From the NCBI GenBank assembly GCA_964652025.1, contig CAZYZX010000011.1, positions 62,001-126,000 of the forward strand: a stretch of DNA of 64,000 bases. The letters are read 5' to 3'. Origin of the DNA: JAEXOD01 sp964652025. GTDB taxonomy: Bacteria; Bacteroidota; Ignavibacteria; Ignavibacteriales; Melioribacteraceae. The position numbers and the translations under genes were made by a program. The notes beneath the pieces are model-generated. The model searched no databases. It saw nothing but the letters and a program-made list of their open reading frames with translations, and was not told where the DNA came from. Of the stretch, positions 24,601 through 33,473 are shown in pieces; the stretch's first letter is position 1; every line of letters begins with the position of its first letter.

Positions 24601-25229
24601 TTGGCTTGTCTTTCTAACGAGCGTACATTCTTTTCAACTTCGGAAACAATATCATTTACGCGTGTTAAATCACCCTTAACTTCTTCTAATTTTTTAAGCG
24701 CTAAGCGCCTGCGTAACTTATATTTATTTACACCTGCAGCCTCTTCAAACATCTTTCTTCGCTCTTCAGTTCGGCTGCTTAGTATATCTTCTATCATTTT
24801 TAATTCAATAACGGAATAAGCATTTGTACCCATTCCGGTATCCATAAATAAATTGGTTATATCTTTTAGCCTGCAAATATTTTTATTTATTAAATATTCG
24901 CTTTCACCAGAGCGGAAAATTCGTCTTGTTATTGTTATTTCGTTATATTCTGTTGGTAAAGTATTATCATCGTTAACTAATGTAAGAGAAACCTCTGCCA
25001 TACCCATTGGCTTTTTATCTCGGGTACCATTAAAAATAACGTTCTCCATCTTGTCGCTTCGCAAAGTGCTGCTTTTTTGCTCGCCTAGTGCCCAACGTAT
25101 AGCATCAACTATATTAGTCTTACCACATCCGTTTGGACCTACTATTCCTGTAATCCCTTTGGTAAAATTAACTACCGTTTTATTTGCAAACGACTTAAAG
25201 CCAAATATTTCTAACTTAGAAAGATACAA
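21636..25229 (-). CDS. smc: Chromosome segregation protein SMC
   Basis: A full-length 1197-residue SMC ATPase. The N-terminal Walker A is 'GIVGPNGCGKTNIVDAIRWA', followed by two long coiled coils separated by a hinge at about residues 500-670. The C-terminal head has the ABC signature 'ELLSGGEKTLTAIALLFA' and Walker B 'PFCILDEVDAPLDDANIDRF'. SMC dimers load on DNA with ScpA/ScpB and organise the chromosome. Long coiled-coil regions produce open frames on the other strand, which are not genes. It overlaps the HAD phosphatase gene and starts 14 bases after the membrane fusion gene. Confidence 0.97.
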   Translation of the reverse strand: MYLSKLEIFGFKSFANKTVVNFTKGITGIVGPNGCGKTNIVDAIRWALGEQKSSTLRSDKMENVIFNGTRDKKPMGMAEVSLTLVNDDNTLPTEYNEITITRRIFRSGESEYLINKNICRLKDITNLFMDTGMGTNAYSVIELKMIEDILSSRTEERRKMFEEAAGVNKYKLRRRLALKKLEEVKGDLTRVNDIVSEVEKNVRSLERQAKKADQYNQIQSVLREKEIDLAEREFSFFAKSLQELVDKRNQLLQEKEVIDSEVLAIETDLVKYRDNILDIERRLRSIQQKISAETEKMHEIQRAVSVANERIKSHERNTDRYTEEIKEFELQLENTQISLEDNHALLADLEKRVIADERFLEEFKVSVNTKKSELAQKKEGTKEQEEKLIAIEKHISSEENKLSNYKNQIKKTNDQITKLNTAINLLTTDMAKTVSYIEELEQSKQKTIDRLHQTEELYAEKHKLKEKLEERLNTLKSEEIDLKSSFNALKDKIEFVTNLITNLEGVSKGVKILIESKTWTDREHTLFADVGDTEEKYKPALEAALKFVVNNLLIENLDELKNAINFLSTNNLGKASFYLLNRPITKKKTVFDTLDDYRFKRRIKKIEAENGFIGWTYDYVKTEEKWKPYFKKVLYNTALVKDIEIAVSLNQKYPSFNFATLNGDIVFTNGIVEAGGALSLEDSLFGRKQMLENLKVELPNIQNKMAAIREEITVTEEELAKIDLKAISEQGKMLENDINTLEKQIAKFEFEKNKKEEEIDKSHSAINELVKEVNFFERNITDTEKNINLLKSDKDVIKNQILQKEEEIKALEEEYNKAVSEFNKAMIELERNKGKINNLRNDIKRGEDTERNIKNTIEKRKKDIENAKEEIITNKNIIEEKEEALEQISFDRQLLINEEKKVEGELAEIKRVTSELEAQLVKLRSKRQTCGDGLHSTDVKMNELNIRLENLTNHIKDEYNYELVLKEYDESDTIDIKATGLEVAQLKNKLKSIGPVNLLAYSEYEEEKERWEFLNKQRNDLIESEKDLIKTIEEINVTAKNLFLEVFEKIRENFKNIFQTLFNPGDEADLTLEEGADVLEGKIEIMAKPKGKRPTTIELLSGGEKTLTAIALLFAIYLVKPSPFCILDEVDAPLDDANIDRFVNLMREFSKNTQFILVTHNKRSMEAAENMYGVTMQEEGISKLVGVQFNEEINVAS

Positions 25230-25243
25230 CGCTTTCCCTTATT

Positions 25244-27835
25244 TTATATTAATGCAAATTGACTAAAAGATAACTTAATGTAATCTATAGCCAAATAATT
25301 AACTTGTAGGTATGTTAATATTAATCCCAATATCGCAAAAATTACTAACAAACTAAAAATGTAAACCTTTACTGGATTTGCATCAAAAATTACGTATATC
25401 CCTTTTATCAATCTTTGTATTAACCAAAGTGCAAAAGATATTAATACTATATATACATATATATTACCAATGTTTAAACTTATAACTTTGTATAGTATTA
25501 ATTCTATTGGAAGCATTAAGACAAGTGGCAATAAAGACCACATCACCATATAGTAAACATTTTGGAAAAAGACTTTAATTTTAACAAAAAATGCACACCA
25601 CTTTATTAATACGGTAATTGCTAAAAATAAAAACATCGAAAAAAAGAATAGATAAATAAACCCTGCTACCGGATTCCAAGCTAAATATGAAGTTAGTTTA
25701 GTTAATTTATCTAAACCCAAAGAATTTATAATTTTTTCTAATAAAATATTCCCACGTAAAGAATATAATAGGTTTGTTAATAATAAAGAGTGAGTTGCAG
25801 ATAAAATAACTAACAAAATGCTTGCATGCCAACCAGAAAGCAATCTTTGATCTCTTATATCGGCAAAAAAATTATATGGTCTAATTAATGCTCTTGTTGC
25901 ATCCTCTTTAAATTTTCTTCTTGCATTTATTAATAGCGCAGTTAAAACAGCAATTACTATTGCACTTAAAATAAAAAAGAAGGGTGTATCATCTAATTTT
26001 TTACCTATTGGTATTGTAACTTTTTCTGCATCTGTAAGTTTGGATTTTATAACCTTATAACTCAATCTATTTGTATTTCTATCTATACCCACAATGCCAA
26101 CTTTATAAATATTATTTTTATCGTAACCAGCATAAAAACCAGGTGTTGCACCCTTGTAATCGAATGCACTATTTATAAATAAATTACTAATATTATTCCC
26201 CTTCGCAAAATCTAACAGCTCTTGGTAAAAATTGGCTTGCGCTTCTTCAGAAAATGGGGTTAAATATCCATTACTTACTCCAACAAAAGAGGGATATGTA
26301 ATTTCGCTATAAAATACTTTATTATTCCCTACCGCTTTTATAGATTCTGTAAATTTGTCGTTAACTTCACTTATATTTTTAGAGTATAACTCTATACCAT
26401 ATAAATCTAAATTTTCTATTTTACTTGTCGGAAATCCTACAAACGATGCATAAATATACTTGGATGTTTTAGATTTTACTATTGACGCAAGATGTGATAT
26501 AAAATTATTGCTTACTTCGTTATTAGCTAAATAAGTTCCACCAACTCCTATTGCCGCTACGGCAGAGTAACTAGAAAATTTACTAATAAATAATTTTAAA
26601 TTCTCTTCACTAAATGAACTAAAATTTGGTTCTGTAATTAGCTCGTTTGGTACAGAGTTAATAGGCAATTCAATAAATGCTAATAATCCTAACTTTTCGC
26701 ACATATATAATGCATATGGATGAGGAATTGCTCTAGCAAATCTAACTGTATTAAAACCCATGTCTTTTATTATTTTAAGGTCGCGCTCTATACCATAGTA
26801 ACTTATTAAATTATCTTTGCTAAAACTGTTTATATAATATGTTGTTCCTCTTAAATCATTTTCTACATTATTTAGCGTTATTTTATTTTCATTAATCTCT
26901 AATTTATAAAAAGATATTAACCCTTTGTATCTATCTAATAAATTATCCCCATAGTAAAGTTTTATATCATAAACATAATTTTCTGGACTGTTAAAATTCC
27001 ATAGTTTAATGTTTCCCGTTTCTACAAAAACTTCGCTTTTGGTTACATCGTTATTACTTAAATTAAAACTCCCTCTATAGCTTGCAGCTTGTGTTTTATC
27101 GTTTAGGTTTGTTATTGTTATTTCGTAAGTAAATGGATTTGGATAAAGCTGCTTAAAATCTCTGTTTTTGTCTTTTGTCCGTCTTTTATCTACATCTATA
27201 GTAAATTTAACTTTTGCACGTCCTAAATCATTTGTTAAATTATACTCTGTTTTTACAGAAGCAATATTTACCATAGATGTTAACTTTAAATATACATTTT
27301 TAGTTATCCCACCAAGCTGTATAGGGAATAAAAATCTGTTTTTTACCGGTATCGTATTTTCTGCATCTAATTGATTATATACTTTAACTGTAAGCTTATT
27401 TTTTGAGGAATATTTTAATACATCTTTTGCAATATCTATATAAAAAGGATAATCGCCACCAATTGTTTTACTAACTAAAACATTATTAATATAAATTTCT
27501 GCGGTGTGATTTATTCCATTAAAACATAAACGAATATTATTGTTGTTTATATCATCCTTTGTTAAAGAAAAATATCTTTCAAAATATAAATAATCTTCAC
27601 CTTCAAAAACTGCAGGAACCTTTAAACCCGATACTTTTCTATTATCCTTATCAATAAAAATATTCCAATCGTCATTTAAGTTTATAACCTTGTTTGGTTT
27701 ATATATATTAAAATAAAGCGAGTCTTTTGGGTCTATAGTTTCTCTTAATGCTTCCTTTACCTTTAACTGGGCTTGTATGTAATTGGAAAGTAAAACTATC
27801 AATAATAACGCAAAAATTATTCTATTTTTTTTCAT
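25244..27835 (-). CDS. GH2-like domain protein fused to multi-pass membrane region
   Basis: An 863-residue protein with a signal peptide ending near 'NYIQA'. Residues about 30-190 resemble the GH2 sugar-binding jelly roll ('FNGINHTAEIYINNVLVSKT'), then an Ig-like part, then a TIM-barrel-like region ('DMGFNTVRFARAIPHP', 'LGLLAFIELP'). The spot where GH2 enzymes have the acid/base Glu (WSxGNE) reads 'AVAAIGVGGTYL', so that Glu appears lost; a 'YSEITYPS' segment may correspond to the nucleophile. The last 230 residues carry about six membrane helices, Yip1-like in look. It may be a membrane-tethered glycan binder rather than an active glycosidase. The ATG at 27835 gives a good signal peptide. 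Confidence 0.7.
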   Translation of the reverse strand: MKKNRIIFALLLIVLLSNYIQAQLKVKEALRETIDPKDSLYFNIYKPNKVINLNDDWNIFIDKDNRKVSGLKVPAVFEGEDYLYFERYFSLTKDDINNNNIRLCFNGINHTAEIYINNVLVSKTIGGDYPFYIDIAKDVLKYSSKNKLTVKVYNQLDAENTIPVKNRFLFPIQLGGITKNVYLKLTSMVNIASVKTEYNLTNDLGRAKVKFTIDVDKRRTKDKNRDFKQLYPNPFTYEITITNLNDKTQAASYRGSFNLSNNDVTKSEVFVETGNIKLWNFNSPENYVYDIKLYYGDNLLDRYKGLISFYKLEINENKITLNNVENDLRGTTYYINSFSKDNLISYYGIERDLKIIKDMGFNTVRFARAIPHPYALYMCEKLGLLAFIELPINSVPNELITEPNFSSFSEENLKLFISKFSSYSAVAAIGVGGTYLANNEVSNNFISHLASIVKSKTSKYIYASFVGFPTSKIENLDLYGIELYSKNISEVNDKFTESIKAVGNNKVFYSEITYPSFVGVSNGYLTPFSEEAQANFYQELLDFAKGNNISNLFINSAFDYKGATPGFYAGYDKNNIYKVGIVGIDRNTNRLSYKVIKSKLTDAEKVTIPIGKKLDDTPFFFILSAIVIAVLTALLINARRKFKEDATRALIRPYNFFADIRDQRLLSGWHASILLVILSATHSLLLTNLLYSLRGNILLEKIINSLGLDKLTKLTSYLAWNPVAGFIYLFFFSMFLFLAITVLIKWCAFFVKIKVFFQNVYYMVMWSLLPLVLMLPIELILYKVISLNIGNIYVYIVLISFALWLIQRLIKGIYVIFDANPVKVYIFSLLVIFAILGLILTYLQVNYLAIDYIKLSFSQFALI

Positions 27836-27919
27836 AATTATAGCAAAATTTAAAAATTTTAAATATTTAAAATACAAAATAAACAAGGCTAAATCAAACC
27901 AATAAAACGCACCTTTTAA

Positions 27920-28585
27920 TTACGGGGCAAACTCTATTATACCAAAATATTTAGGAAGGTGAAAATTTGGATTGGGATATAACACTTTATTCCACGTTAG
28001 CCAATGTGGGGTTATACTTTTATCGGCACATTTATAAAAATTTGCTCTCCATTTTTTAGGTGGGTAATTTAATTTAATATCACTGTAACTTTCTATTAAA
28101 CTAAATGGAATTTTACACTCTGAAAACCATTCTGTCTCTTCTAAAATTGGTTTATCTATTATTTTACCTAAAAATGTGGCGTTTATTTTTAATTGCTCAA
28201 TATCATTTATAGAAATTCGTTTTGCAACATTATCTCGTAAATTTTTATATCCAAATAAAACTTTTCCGCAACAATTTATTTCTAAATTAAAATAAGTTTG
28301 TGGTGCGCTTTCTTCTACAGAAAAAAAGAACTCTACACAACTATCTTCAAAAACGGGGTCAAAGTGATTTTTTGCTACAGCTATAATATTTTTCTCTATT
28401 ACATCAAATCGTATAAAAATAGAATTATTACTATACAATAATTTTACCTTTACTTTAGGAAAATATAACGGACTATCCCCCATATAGTTTTGTAAAGATA
28501 ATGAATTAACTTTATCCCAATCTATTAAAGTATCATCTAATTCTTTATCAAATTGCTGTAGTTTTTCAATTTTATAAGTATTCAA
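27920..28585 (-). CDS. CBM9-like carbohydrate-binding protein
   Basis: A 221-residue protein with no signal peptide. The beta-sandwich pattern matches the CBM9-like group: 'FEDSCVEFFFS' near residue 80, 'FNLEINCCGKVLFGYK', 'ECKIPFSLIE', 'WRANFYKCADK' and the closing 'PHWLTWNKVLYPNPNFHLP'. Such domains bind carbohydrate ends or serve as stand-alone sugar-binding modules. It is encoded between the GH2-like membrane fusion and the MscS gene; the gap to the fusion gene is 84 bases. The ligand is unknown, and a catalytic role cannot be seen. Confidence 0.8.
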   Translation of the reverse strand: MNTYKIEKLQQFDKELDDTLIDWDKVNSLSLQNYMGDSPLYFPKVKVKLLYSNNSIFIRFDVIEKNIIAVAKNHFDPVFEDSCVEFFFSVEESAPQTYFNLEINCCGKVLFGYKNLRDNVAKRISINDIEQLKINATFLGKIIDKPILEETEWFSECKIPFSLIESYSDIKLNYPPKKWRANFYKCADKSITPHWLTWNKVLYPNPNFHLPKYFGIIEFAP

Positions 28586-28604
28586 ATCAAAAAGTATATT
28601 ATTA

Positions 28605-30038
28605 TTAATGAATGTGTAAAAAGTCTTTAATTTTATTTAGAACAAATGTGGTTAAATTTTCTTTTTTATTATGCAGTTCAGCTAATTTTAATAGATTTGT
28701 TTTCTGTCTTTCCGCAACAACCTCTGCAATTTCATTTAATATCTCGGGTCTCTCTTTAATAATTTGTTGAATACTTTCCTTACCAATTTCGTAAACAATA
28801 GATTCACTTTCTGCTTTAATAGTAGCAGAGCGTGCTTCTCCTGTTAATAAAGACATCTCGCCAAAAAACGACCCCGGATAAAGCAACCCTAACAATACAT
28901 CTTTCCCCTGTTCTTCTACATTTGCACTTAATAAACCCTCTGCCAATACAAACATAGAATCCCCCATATCTCCTTGCTTTATTAAATACTCACCATCATT
29001 ATATTTTTTGGAATTTGTGCTTTTAGCTAATTTTTCTAATTCAACTACGTTTAAGGTGCTAAACAAATCTATTTTCTTTAATCTTTCTTCTATTAGTTTA
29101 ACCTTATTATAGCCCATATACTTTTTATATTCAAACGTACCATTCTTTAAGTTTATTCCTAAATCATCAAATCTGGTAATTATATTGCTAAATATAGCAT
29201 CTTTTACAACAGAGGGAACCGCATCCTTAAAAGGTTTAATATAAAAGGTTAATGCATATTCAATCCCTTTTTCTGTAATGTTATTTATTACTACAGTTGC
29301 ATTTTTATGCTTATCTAAAGGCTTATTAAAAAAGTATTCCTTTTCGCATGCAGAAAGTACTCTTTTTACTTGCTCTACTGGAATTTCGGGGTCTACATTT
29401 ATATAAATTTTAAACTCGTTTTTTTCGTCTAAGGAATCGTAATTAATTACTATAGATTCATTTTTAACATCACTAGGAATAAATGCTACACCCTTATCTG
29501 GGGTTTGTAAAATTATTTCCTTACGATTATAATCTAATACTTTACCTGTTACTTTTACACCGCTTTTAAAATTTATTAAATCTACCCAATCTCCTAAATT
29601 ATATGATCCTTGAAAATTTAATCTATTTGTACCAAAAATATCTGTTATTTTATCATAAAATAGAACACCACCCACAAAAAACGTAATAAGCACTAAATAC
29701 CAATACGTTTCATGCACTATAAATGTTAACACACCAAACATAATTAAGTATAAGGCTAATGTATAAATAAAAATAGCAAACACTCTATATAATATTTTTG
29801 CAATAGCATTTTTACTTGGTTGCTTTAATAAATTAGACCAGAAAAATATCATGCTAAATTTATTAATTAAGTATGCCCCACTTATCCAAAATAAAATATT
29901 TATAACATAAATAATAATGTTTTTTGTGGATAAAGAGTTTGTAGGATCTTTTTGAAAAACATCTAACATTATTAAAAATAATGTTGTTAAAAATATTAAC
30001 GAAGGAACTATTACAAAAGTAAGATTTAATTTTTTCAT
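28605..30038 (-). CDS. MscS-type channel with cyclic-nucleotide-binding domain
   Basis: This 477-residue membrane protein has four or so hydrophobic helices in the first 150 residues, an MscS-like beta domain ('GSYNLGDWVDLI', 'GKVLDYNRKEIILQTPDKG'), the alpha/beta region typical of small mechanosensitive channels, and a C-terminal cNMP-binding domain from about residue 330 ('DGEYLIKQGDMGDSMFVLAE', 'PGSFFGEMSLLTGEARSATI'). The phosphate-binding cassette keeps FGE and R. It may gate by cyclic nucleotides or by tension. I chose the ATG at 30038 because it starts before the first hydrophobic helix; an earlier in-frame start adds 18 residues without homology. Confidence 0.85.
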   Translation of the reverse strand: MKKLNLTFVIVPSLIFLTTLFLIMLDVFQKDPTNSLSTKNIIIYVINILFWISGAYLINKFSMIFFWSNLLKQPSKNAIAKILYRVFAIFIYTLALYLIMFGVLTFIVHETYWYLVLITFFVGGVLFYDKITDIFGTNRLNFQGSYNLGDWVDLINFKSGVKVTGKVLDYNRKEIILQTPDKGVAFIPSDVKNESIVINYDSLDEKNEFKIYINVDPEIPVEQVKRVLSACEKEYFFNKPLDKHKNATVVINNITEKGIEYALTFYIKPFKDAVPSVVKDAIFSNIITRFDDLGINLKNGTFEYKKYMGYNKVKLIEERLKKIDLFSTLNVVELEKLAKSTNSKKYNDGEYLIKQGDMGDSMFVLAEGLLSANVEEQGKDVLLGLLYPGSFFGEMSLLTGEARSATIKAESESIVYEIGKESIQQIIKERPEILNEIAEVVAERQKTNLLKLAELHNKKENLTTFVLNKIKDFLHIH

Positions 30039-30148
30039 CTCGCTCTCTTTTTTTACCAATACAAAAGTAGCAAAATAATTTGCAAATCTCAATTAATTAC
30101 TAATTATTTATTAAGTTAGTTTTTACCCTTAATCTTTGCTTAAAATAA

Positions 30149-30179
30149 AAATCCCGAGGCATTTTTTGCCTCGGGATTT
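30149..30179 (-). terminator. Strong rho-independent terminator after the M13 peptidase gene
   Basis: AAATCCCGAGGC and GCCTCGGGATTT form a 12-pair stem around a seven-base A/T loop, starting 8 bases past the peptidase stop. On the minus strand it is followed by TTATTTTAAGC. Confidence 0.9.
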
Positions 30180-30186
30180 TTTTAAC

Positions 30187-32217
30187 TTACCAAATTTTAA
30201 TCAATTCATTTGGGCTTCTATACATGTTATCGCCCTCTTTAATATTAAATGCCGCATGAAATTCACTTAAATTTTTAAGAGGATTATTTACTCTGCACTT
30301 AGCTGGACTATGAACATCGGTTTTAATCTGTAATTTTAAGGACTCGTCGCGTTCATTAGTTCTCCATACCTGAGCCCAACTTAAAAAGAACCTTTGTTTT
30401 GGTGTATATCCATCTATTTTGATATCTTTGTTAAATTCGGGTGAATTTTTAAAAGCTTCATAAGCAACTGTTAATCCACCTAAATCTGCAATATTTTCAC
30501 CCAAAGTTAACTCGCCATTAACTGTTAAAGTATCTATAACAACAGTATTATTAAATTGTTCAATTAATTTTTTTGTTCTATCGTTAAACATTTCTTCATC
30601 TGCTTTAGTCCACCAATCCCGCATATTGCCATCAAAATCATATTGGCGCCCTTGGTCATCAAAGCCATGTGTTATTTCGTGTCCTATAACTGCACCAATT
30701 CCGCCGTAATTAACTGCGTCGTCTGCTTTATAATCAAAAAATGGTGGTTGCAATATTGCCGCAGGAAACACAACTTCGTTTAAGATTGGATGATAATATG
30801 CATTTACAGTTTGTGGATAAATTTCCCACTCGCTTTTATCTACTTTTTTACCAATTTTGTTTAAATCAAATAAAGAGTTAAAATAACTTGCTTCTACAAC
30901 ATTTTGATAATAAGACTTATCACTAAATGTTAAACCATCAAAACTTCTCCATTTATCTGGATAACCAATTTTATAATTAAATGCACTTAATTTTTTTAAT
31001 GCTCTTTCCTTGGTTTCCTGTGTCATCCAATCTACATTTTTAATCCTCACTTCCATAGCTTTAAGTAAGTTTTTAACAATATCTTCTGCCTTTTCTTTTG
31101 CTATTGGTGGAAAATATTTTTCCACATAAACCTGCCCTAATATTTCCCCTATTTGGTTATTAACTACACTTAAAACACGTTTCCAACGCGGTTGCAACTC
31201 CTGCAAGCCATATAAATATTTACCATAAAAATTAAATTTTTCATCTACAAACTTGCTGCTTAAATAATTTGCTGAAGAGCGTATTAAATTCCACTTTAAA
31301 TAATTTTTTAATGTGCTTATATCTGTGTTATTTAAAACATCATTTAGCCCTGTAAAAAATTTAAGCTGGCTTACATTAATTTCATCTGTTTTGTTTACTT
31401 TACACTCTTTAAAAAACAATACCCAATTAAATACATTAGATGTTTTTGATAACTCTTCTAAAGACATTTTATTATAATTTGCAACCGGGTCTCTTAGCTC
31501 TACATTAGTAAAAGATATTTTCGCAAGCTTTTTTTCAAAGTTAAAAATATCTTGTGCAATTTTTGCTGCATCACTCTCGTTTACATCAATAAGCATAAAC
31601 ATATTTTTAATATGTTCAATATATTTTTTTTGTGTCTCTTTAGTATCATTATCTTCTGCTACATAATAATCACGCTCTGGCAATCCTAATCCACCTTGAG
31701 AAAGACCAATTATTACCCATTCACTTTTTTTCTGGTCTTGCTCGCTGCCAAAGCTAAATAATGGTGAAGAAGTGTATAAATGGGCAAATGCAACTTCTTT
31801 TGTAAAATCATTTATGCTTTTTATGCTCTCAATTCTATTTAAATAAGGTACAATTGGTAAATACCCTTCTTTTTCTATCTTAACAGTATCCATCCCCGAG
31901 CGGAAAAGAATTGCTAATCTATTAAAATTATCGTTCCCTTTAATTTTCCCTTCTAAAATCTCATCTATTATTGATTTTACCAACAAATTATTTTGTTCGT
32001 ATAAAACATCAAACGAACCCCAACTGCTATGGTCAGAAGGAATGGGATTATTTTTTAACCAACCCCCAATAGCAAATTGATAAAAATCATCGCCCGGCTT
32101 AACACTATAATCAAAGTTTTTAGGATCTATTCCTCTTACTTCTTCCTTTTTAACATTTTCTGCCATAATTATACTGCTTACCAATAAAATTATTGAAAAA
32201 TAATTAATTAATTTCAT
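30187..32217 (-). CDS. M13 family zinc metallopeptidase (neprilysin/PepO-like)
   Basis: A 676-residue precursor with a signal peptide ('MKLINYFSIILLVSSIIMA'). The zinc site 'VIGHEITHGFDD' (HExxH) and the second site 'ENIADLGGL' with the third ligand Glu are both intact, and 'NAYYHPILNEVVFPAAILQ' is the conserved substrate-binding block. It is a soluble endopeptidase in the periplasm or outside. I chose the ATG at 32217, since the four earlier codons include the GGAG of the ribosome binding site. Diverges from the isoaspartyl peptidase gene across a 135-base AT-rich region with an 11-base inverted repeat. Confidence 0.96.
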   Translation of the reverse strand: MKLINYFSIILLVSSIIMAENVKKEEVRGIDPKNFDYSVKPGDDFYQFAIGGWLKNNPIPSDHSSWGSFDVLYEQNNLLVKSIIDEILEGKIKGNDNFNRLAILFRSGMDTVKIEKEGYLPIVPYLNRIESIKSINDFTKEVAFAHLYTSSPLFSFGSEQDQKKSEWVIIGLSQGGLGLPERDYYVAEDNDTKETQKKYIEHIKNMFMLIDVNESDAAKIAQDIFNFEKKLAKISFTNVELRDPVANYNKMSLEELSKTSNVFNWVLFFKECKVNKTDEINVSQLKFFTGLNDVLNNTDISTLKNYLKWNLIRSSANYLSSKFVDEKFNFYGKYLYGLQELQPRWKRVLSVVNNQIGEILGQVYVEKYFPPIAKEKAEDIVKNLLKAMEVRIKNVDWMTQETKERALKKLSAFNYKIGYPDKWRSFDGLTFSDKSYYQNVVEASYFNSLFDLNKIGKKVDKSEWEIYPQTVNAYYHPILNEVVFPAAILQPPFFDYKADDAVNYGGIGAVIGHEITHGFDDQGRQYDFDGNMRDWWTKADEEMFNDRTKKLIEQFNNTVVIDTLTVNGELTLGENIADLGGLTVAYEAFKNSPEFNKDIKIDGYTPKQRFFLSWAQVWRTNERDESLKLQIKTDVHSPAKCRVNNPLKNLSEFHAAFNIKEGDNMYRSPNELIKIW

Positions 32218-32267
32218 TTTTATCTCCAAATTTTATAAAATATATTTATATTTTAGACGTATATTTA

Positions 32268-32290
32268 TATAAAAAGTTTAACTTTTTATA
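32268..32290. promoter_or_regulatory. Perfect inverted repeat in a divergent intergenic region
   Basis: TATAAAAAGTT and AACTTTTTATA, 11 bases each, flank a single T between the divergent M13 peptidase and isoaspartyl peptidase genes. It could be an operator. AT-rich DNA makes chance palindromes common, although this one is perfect over 22 of 23 bases. Confidence 0.4.
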
Positions 32291-32352
32291 ATATTTAAAC
32301 ATTTTTATTATTATTTTATAAAGTTATAATTTTTTAAATTTGAGTATAAAAT

Positions 32353-33426
32353 ATGACTTTTAAAAATTTATCTTTAATCCCTCTTTTACTATTAATCTTA
32401 TTAACAGTTTCATGCACTAAAGAAGTAAAAACCAAAAACGAAAAACAAAAAACAAAAATAGCACTCGTAATACATGGTGGAGCTGGTGATATTACACCCA
32501 GTAATTTTACTAAAGAAAAAGAAGAACTATATAACGAAAAACTTAAAGAAGCATTGCTTGCAGGTTACAAAATATTAAACGAAGGTGGCAGCAGCTTAGA
32601 TGCTGTTGAAAGAGTTATTAAAATTTTAGAAGACTCCCCCTTATTTAATGCTGGTCGCGGAGCCGTTACTAATGCTTATGGCGAGTACGAGTTAGATGCA
32701 TCTATTATGGATGGCAGAACCCTAAAATCTGGTGCTGTTGCTGGTGTATCTCATATTAAAAACCCTATTACTTTAGCAAGACTTGTAATGGATAACTCGC
32801 CACATGTATTTTTTGCTGGTAAAGGTGCAGAAGAATTTGCTAAAAAACAAGGCTTAAAGTTTGTAGATTCTGTTTACTTTTTTACAGATGAAAAACGCGC
32901 TGAATATGAAAAACAAAAAATTGAACAAGAGAAAAAAGATAGACTTAAAAATAAAACTAAAAAAAAGTACAAAAAATTAACATATGACTACAATAATGAA
33001 CAGTTTGAAAAATATGGCACCGTTGGCTGCGTAGCCTTAGATAAAGATGGGAACCTTGCTGCTGGTACATCTACTGGTGGATTAAAAAATAAAATGCGTG
33101 GACGAATTGGAGACTCTCCTATTATTGGTGCCGGTACTTATGCTAATAATAACACGTGCGCTGTTTCTTGCACCGGACAAGGTGAGTATTTTATTCGTGG
33201 TGTTATTGCTTACGATGTTTCTGCTCTTGTTGAATATAAAGGAATGTCCTTAAACAGTGCCGTTAATTTAGTTATTAAAGAAAAGTTAATAGATTTAGGT
33301 GGTGTTGGTGGTCTTATTGCATTAGATAAATATGGAAATATTGTAACTAATTTTAATACACCCGGCATGTTCCGCGGTTATATTACAGATAATGGCAAAC
33401 CTGTTGTTAAGATTTTTGCTAATTAA
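32353..33426 (+). CDS. Isoaspartyl peptidase/L-asparaginase, Ntn-hydrolase, likely lipoprotein
   Basis: A 357-residue precursor. A hydrophobic start followed by 'LLTVSCTKE' suggests a lipoprotein signal with the Cys near residue 21. The core matches plant-type asparaginases: 'VIHGGAGDITPSN', 'NAGRGAVTNAYGEYELDASI' and 'EKYGTVGCVALDKDGNLAAG', where the Thr after Gly is the self-cleavage nucleophile. A Lys-rich, probably disordered stretch lies just before it and is removed or exposed on cleavage. It degrades isoaspartyl dipeptides or asparagine in the envelope. It is likely co-directional with but separate from the following SGNH operon, which has its own promoter-like element. Confidence 0.92.
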   Translation: MTFKNLSLIPLLLLILLTVSCTKEVKTKNEKQKTKIALVIHGGAGDITPSNFTKEKEELYNEKLKEALLAGYKILNEGGSSLDAVERVIKILEDSPLFNAGRGAVTNAYGEYELDASIMDGRTLKSGAVAGVSHIKNPITLARLVMDNSPHVFFAGKGAEEFAKKQGLKFVDSVYFFTDEKRAEYEKQKIEQEKKDRLKNKTKKKYKKLTYDYNNEQFEKYGTVGCVALDKDGNLAAGTSTGGLKNKMRGRIGDSPIIGAGTYANNNTCAVSCTGQGEYFIRGVIAYDVSALVEYKGMSLNSAVNLVIKEKLIDLGGVGGLIALDKYGNIVTNFNTPGMFRGYITDNGKPVVKIFAN

Positions 33427-33431
33427 TTTAA

Positions 33432-33448
33432 TTGGCACTGTTTTTGAA
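33432..33448 (+). promoter_or_regulatory. Sigma-54-like promoter upstream of SGNH-MBOAT cluster
   Basis: TTGGCAC at 33432-33438, five bases, then TTGAA at 33444-33448 matches the -24/-12 pattern (TGGCAC-N5-TTGCA) except that the -12 GC reads GA. The transcript would start about 15 bases before the GDSL gene, with GGAG as ribosome site. A sigma-54 activator gene is present at 51260-52366. The missing C makes this uncertain. Confidence 0.4.
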
Positions 33449-33473
33449 ATATTAACTAATTAATGGAGCATTT

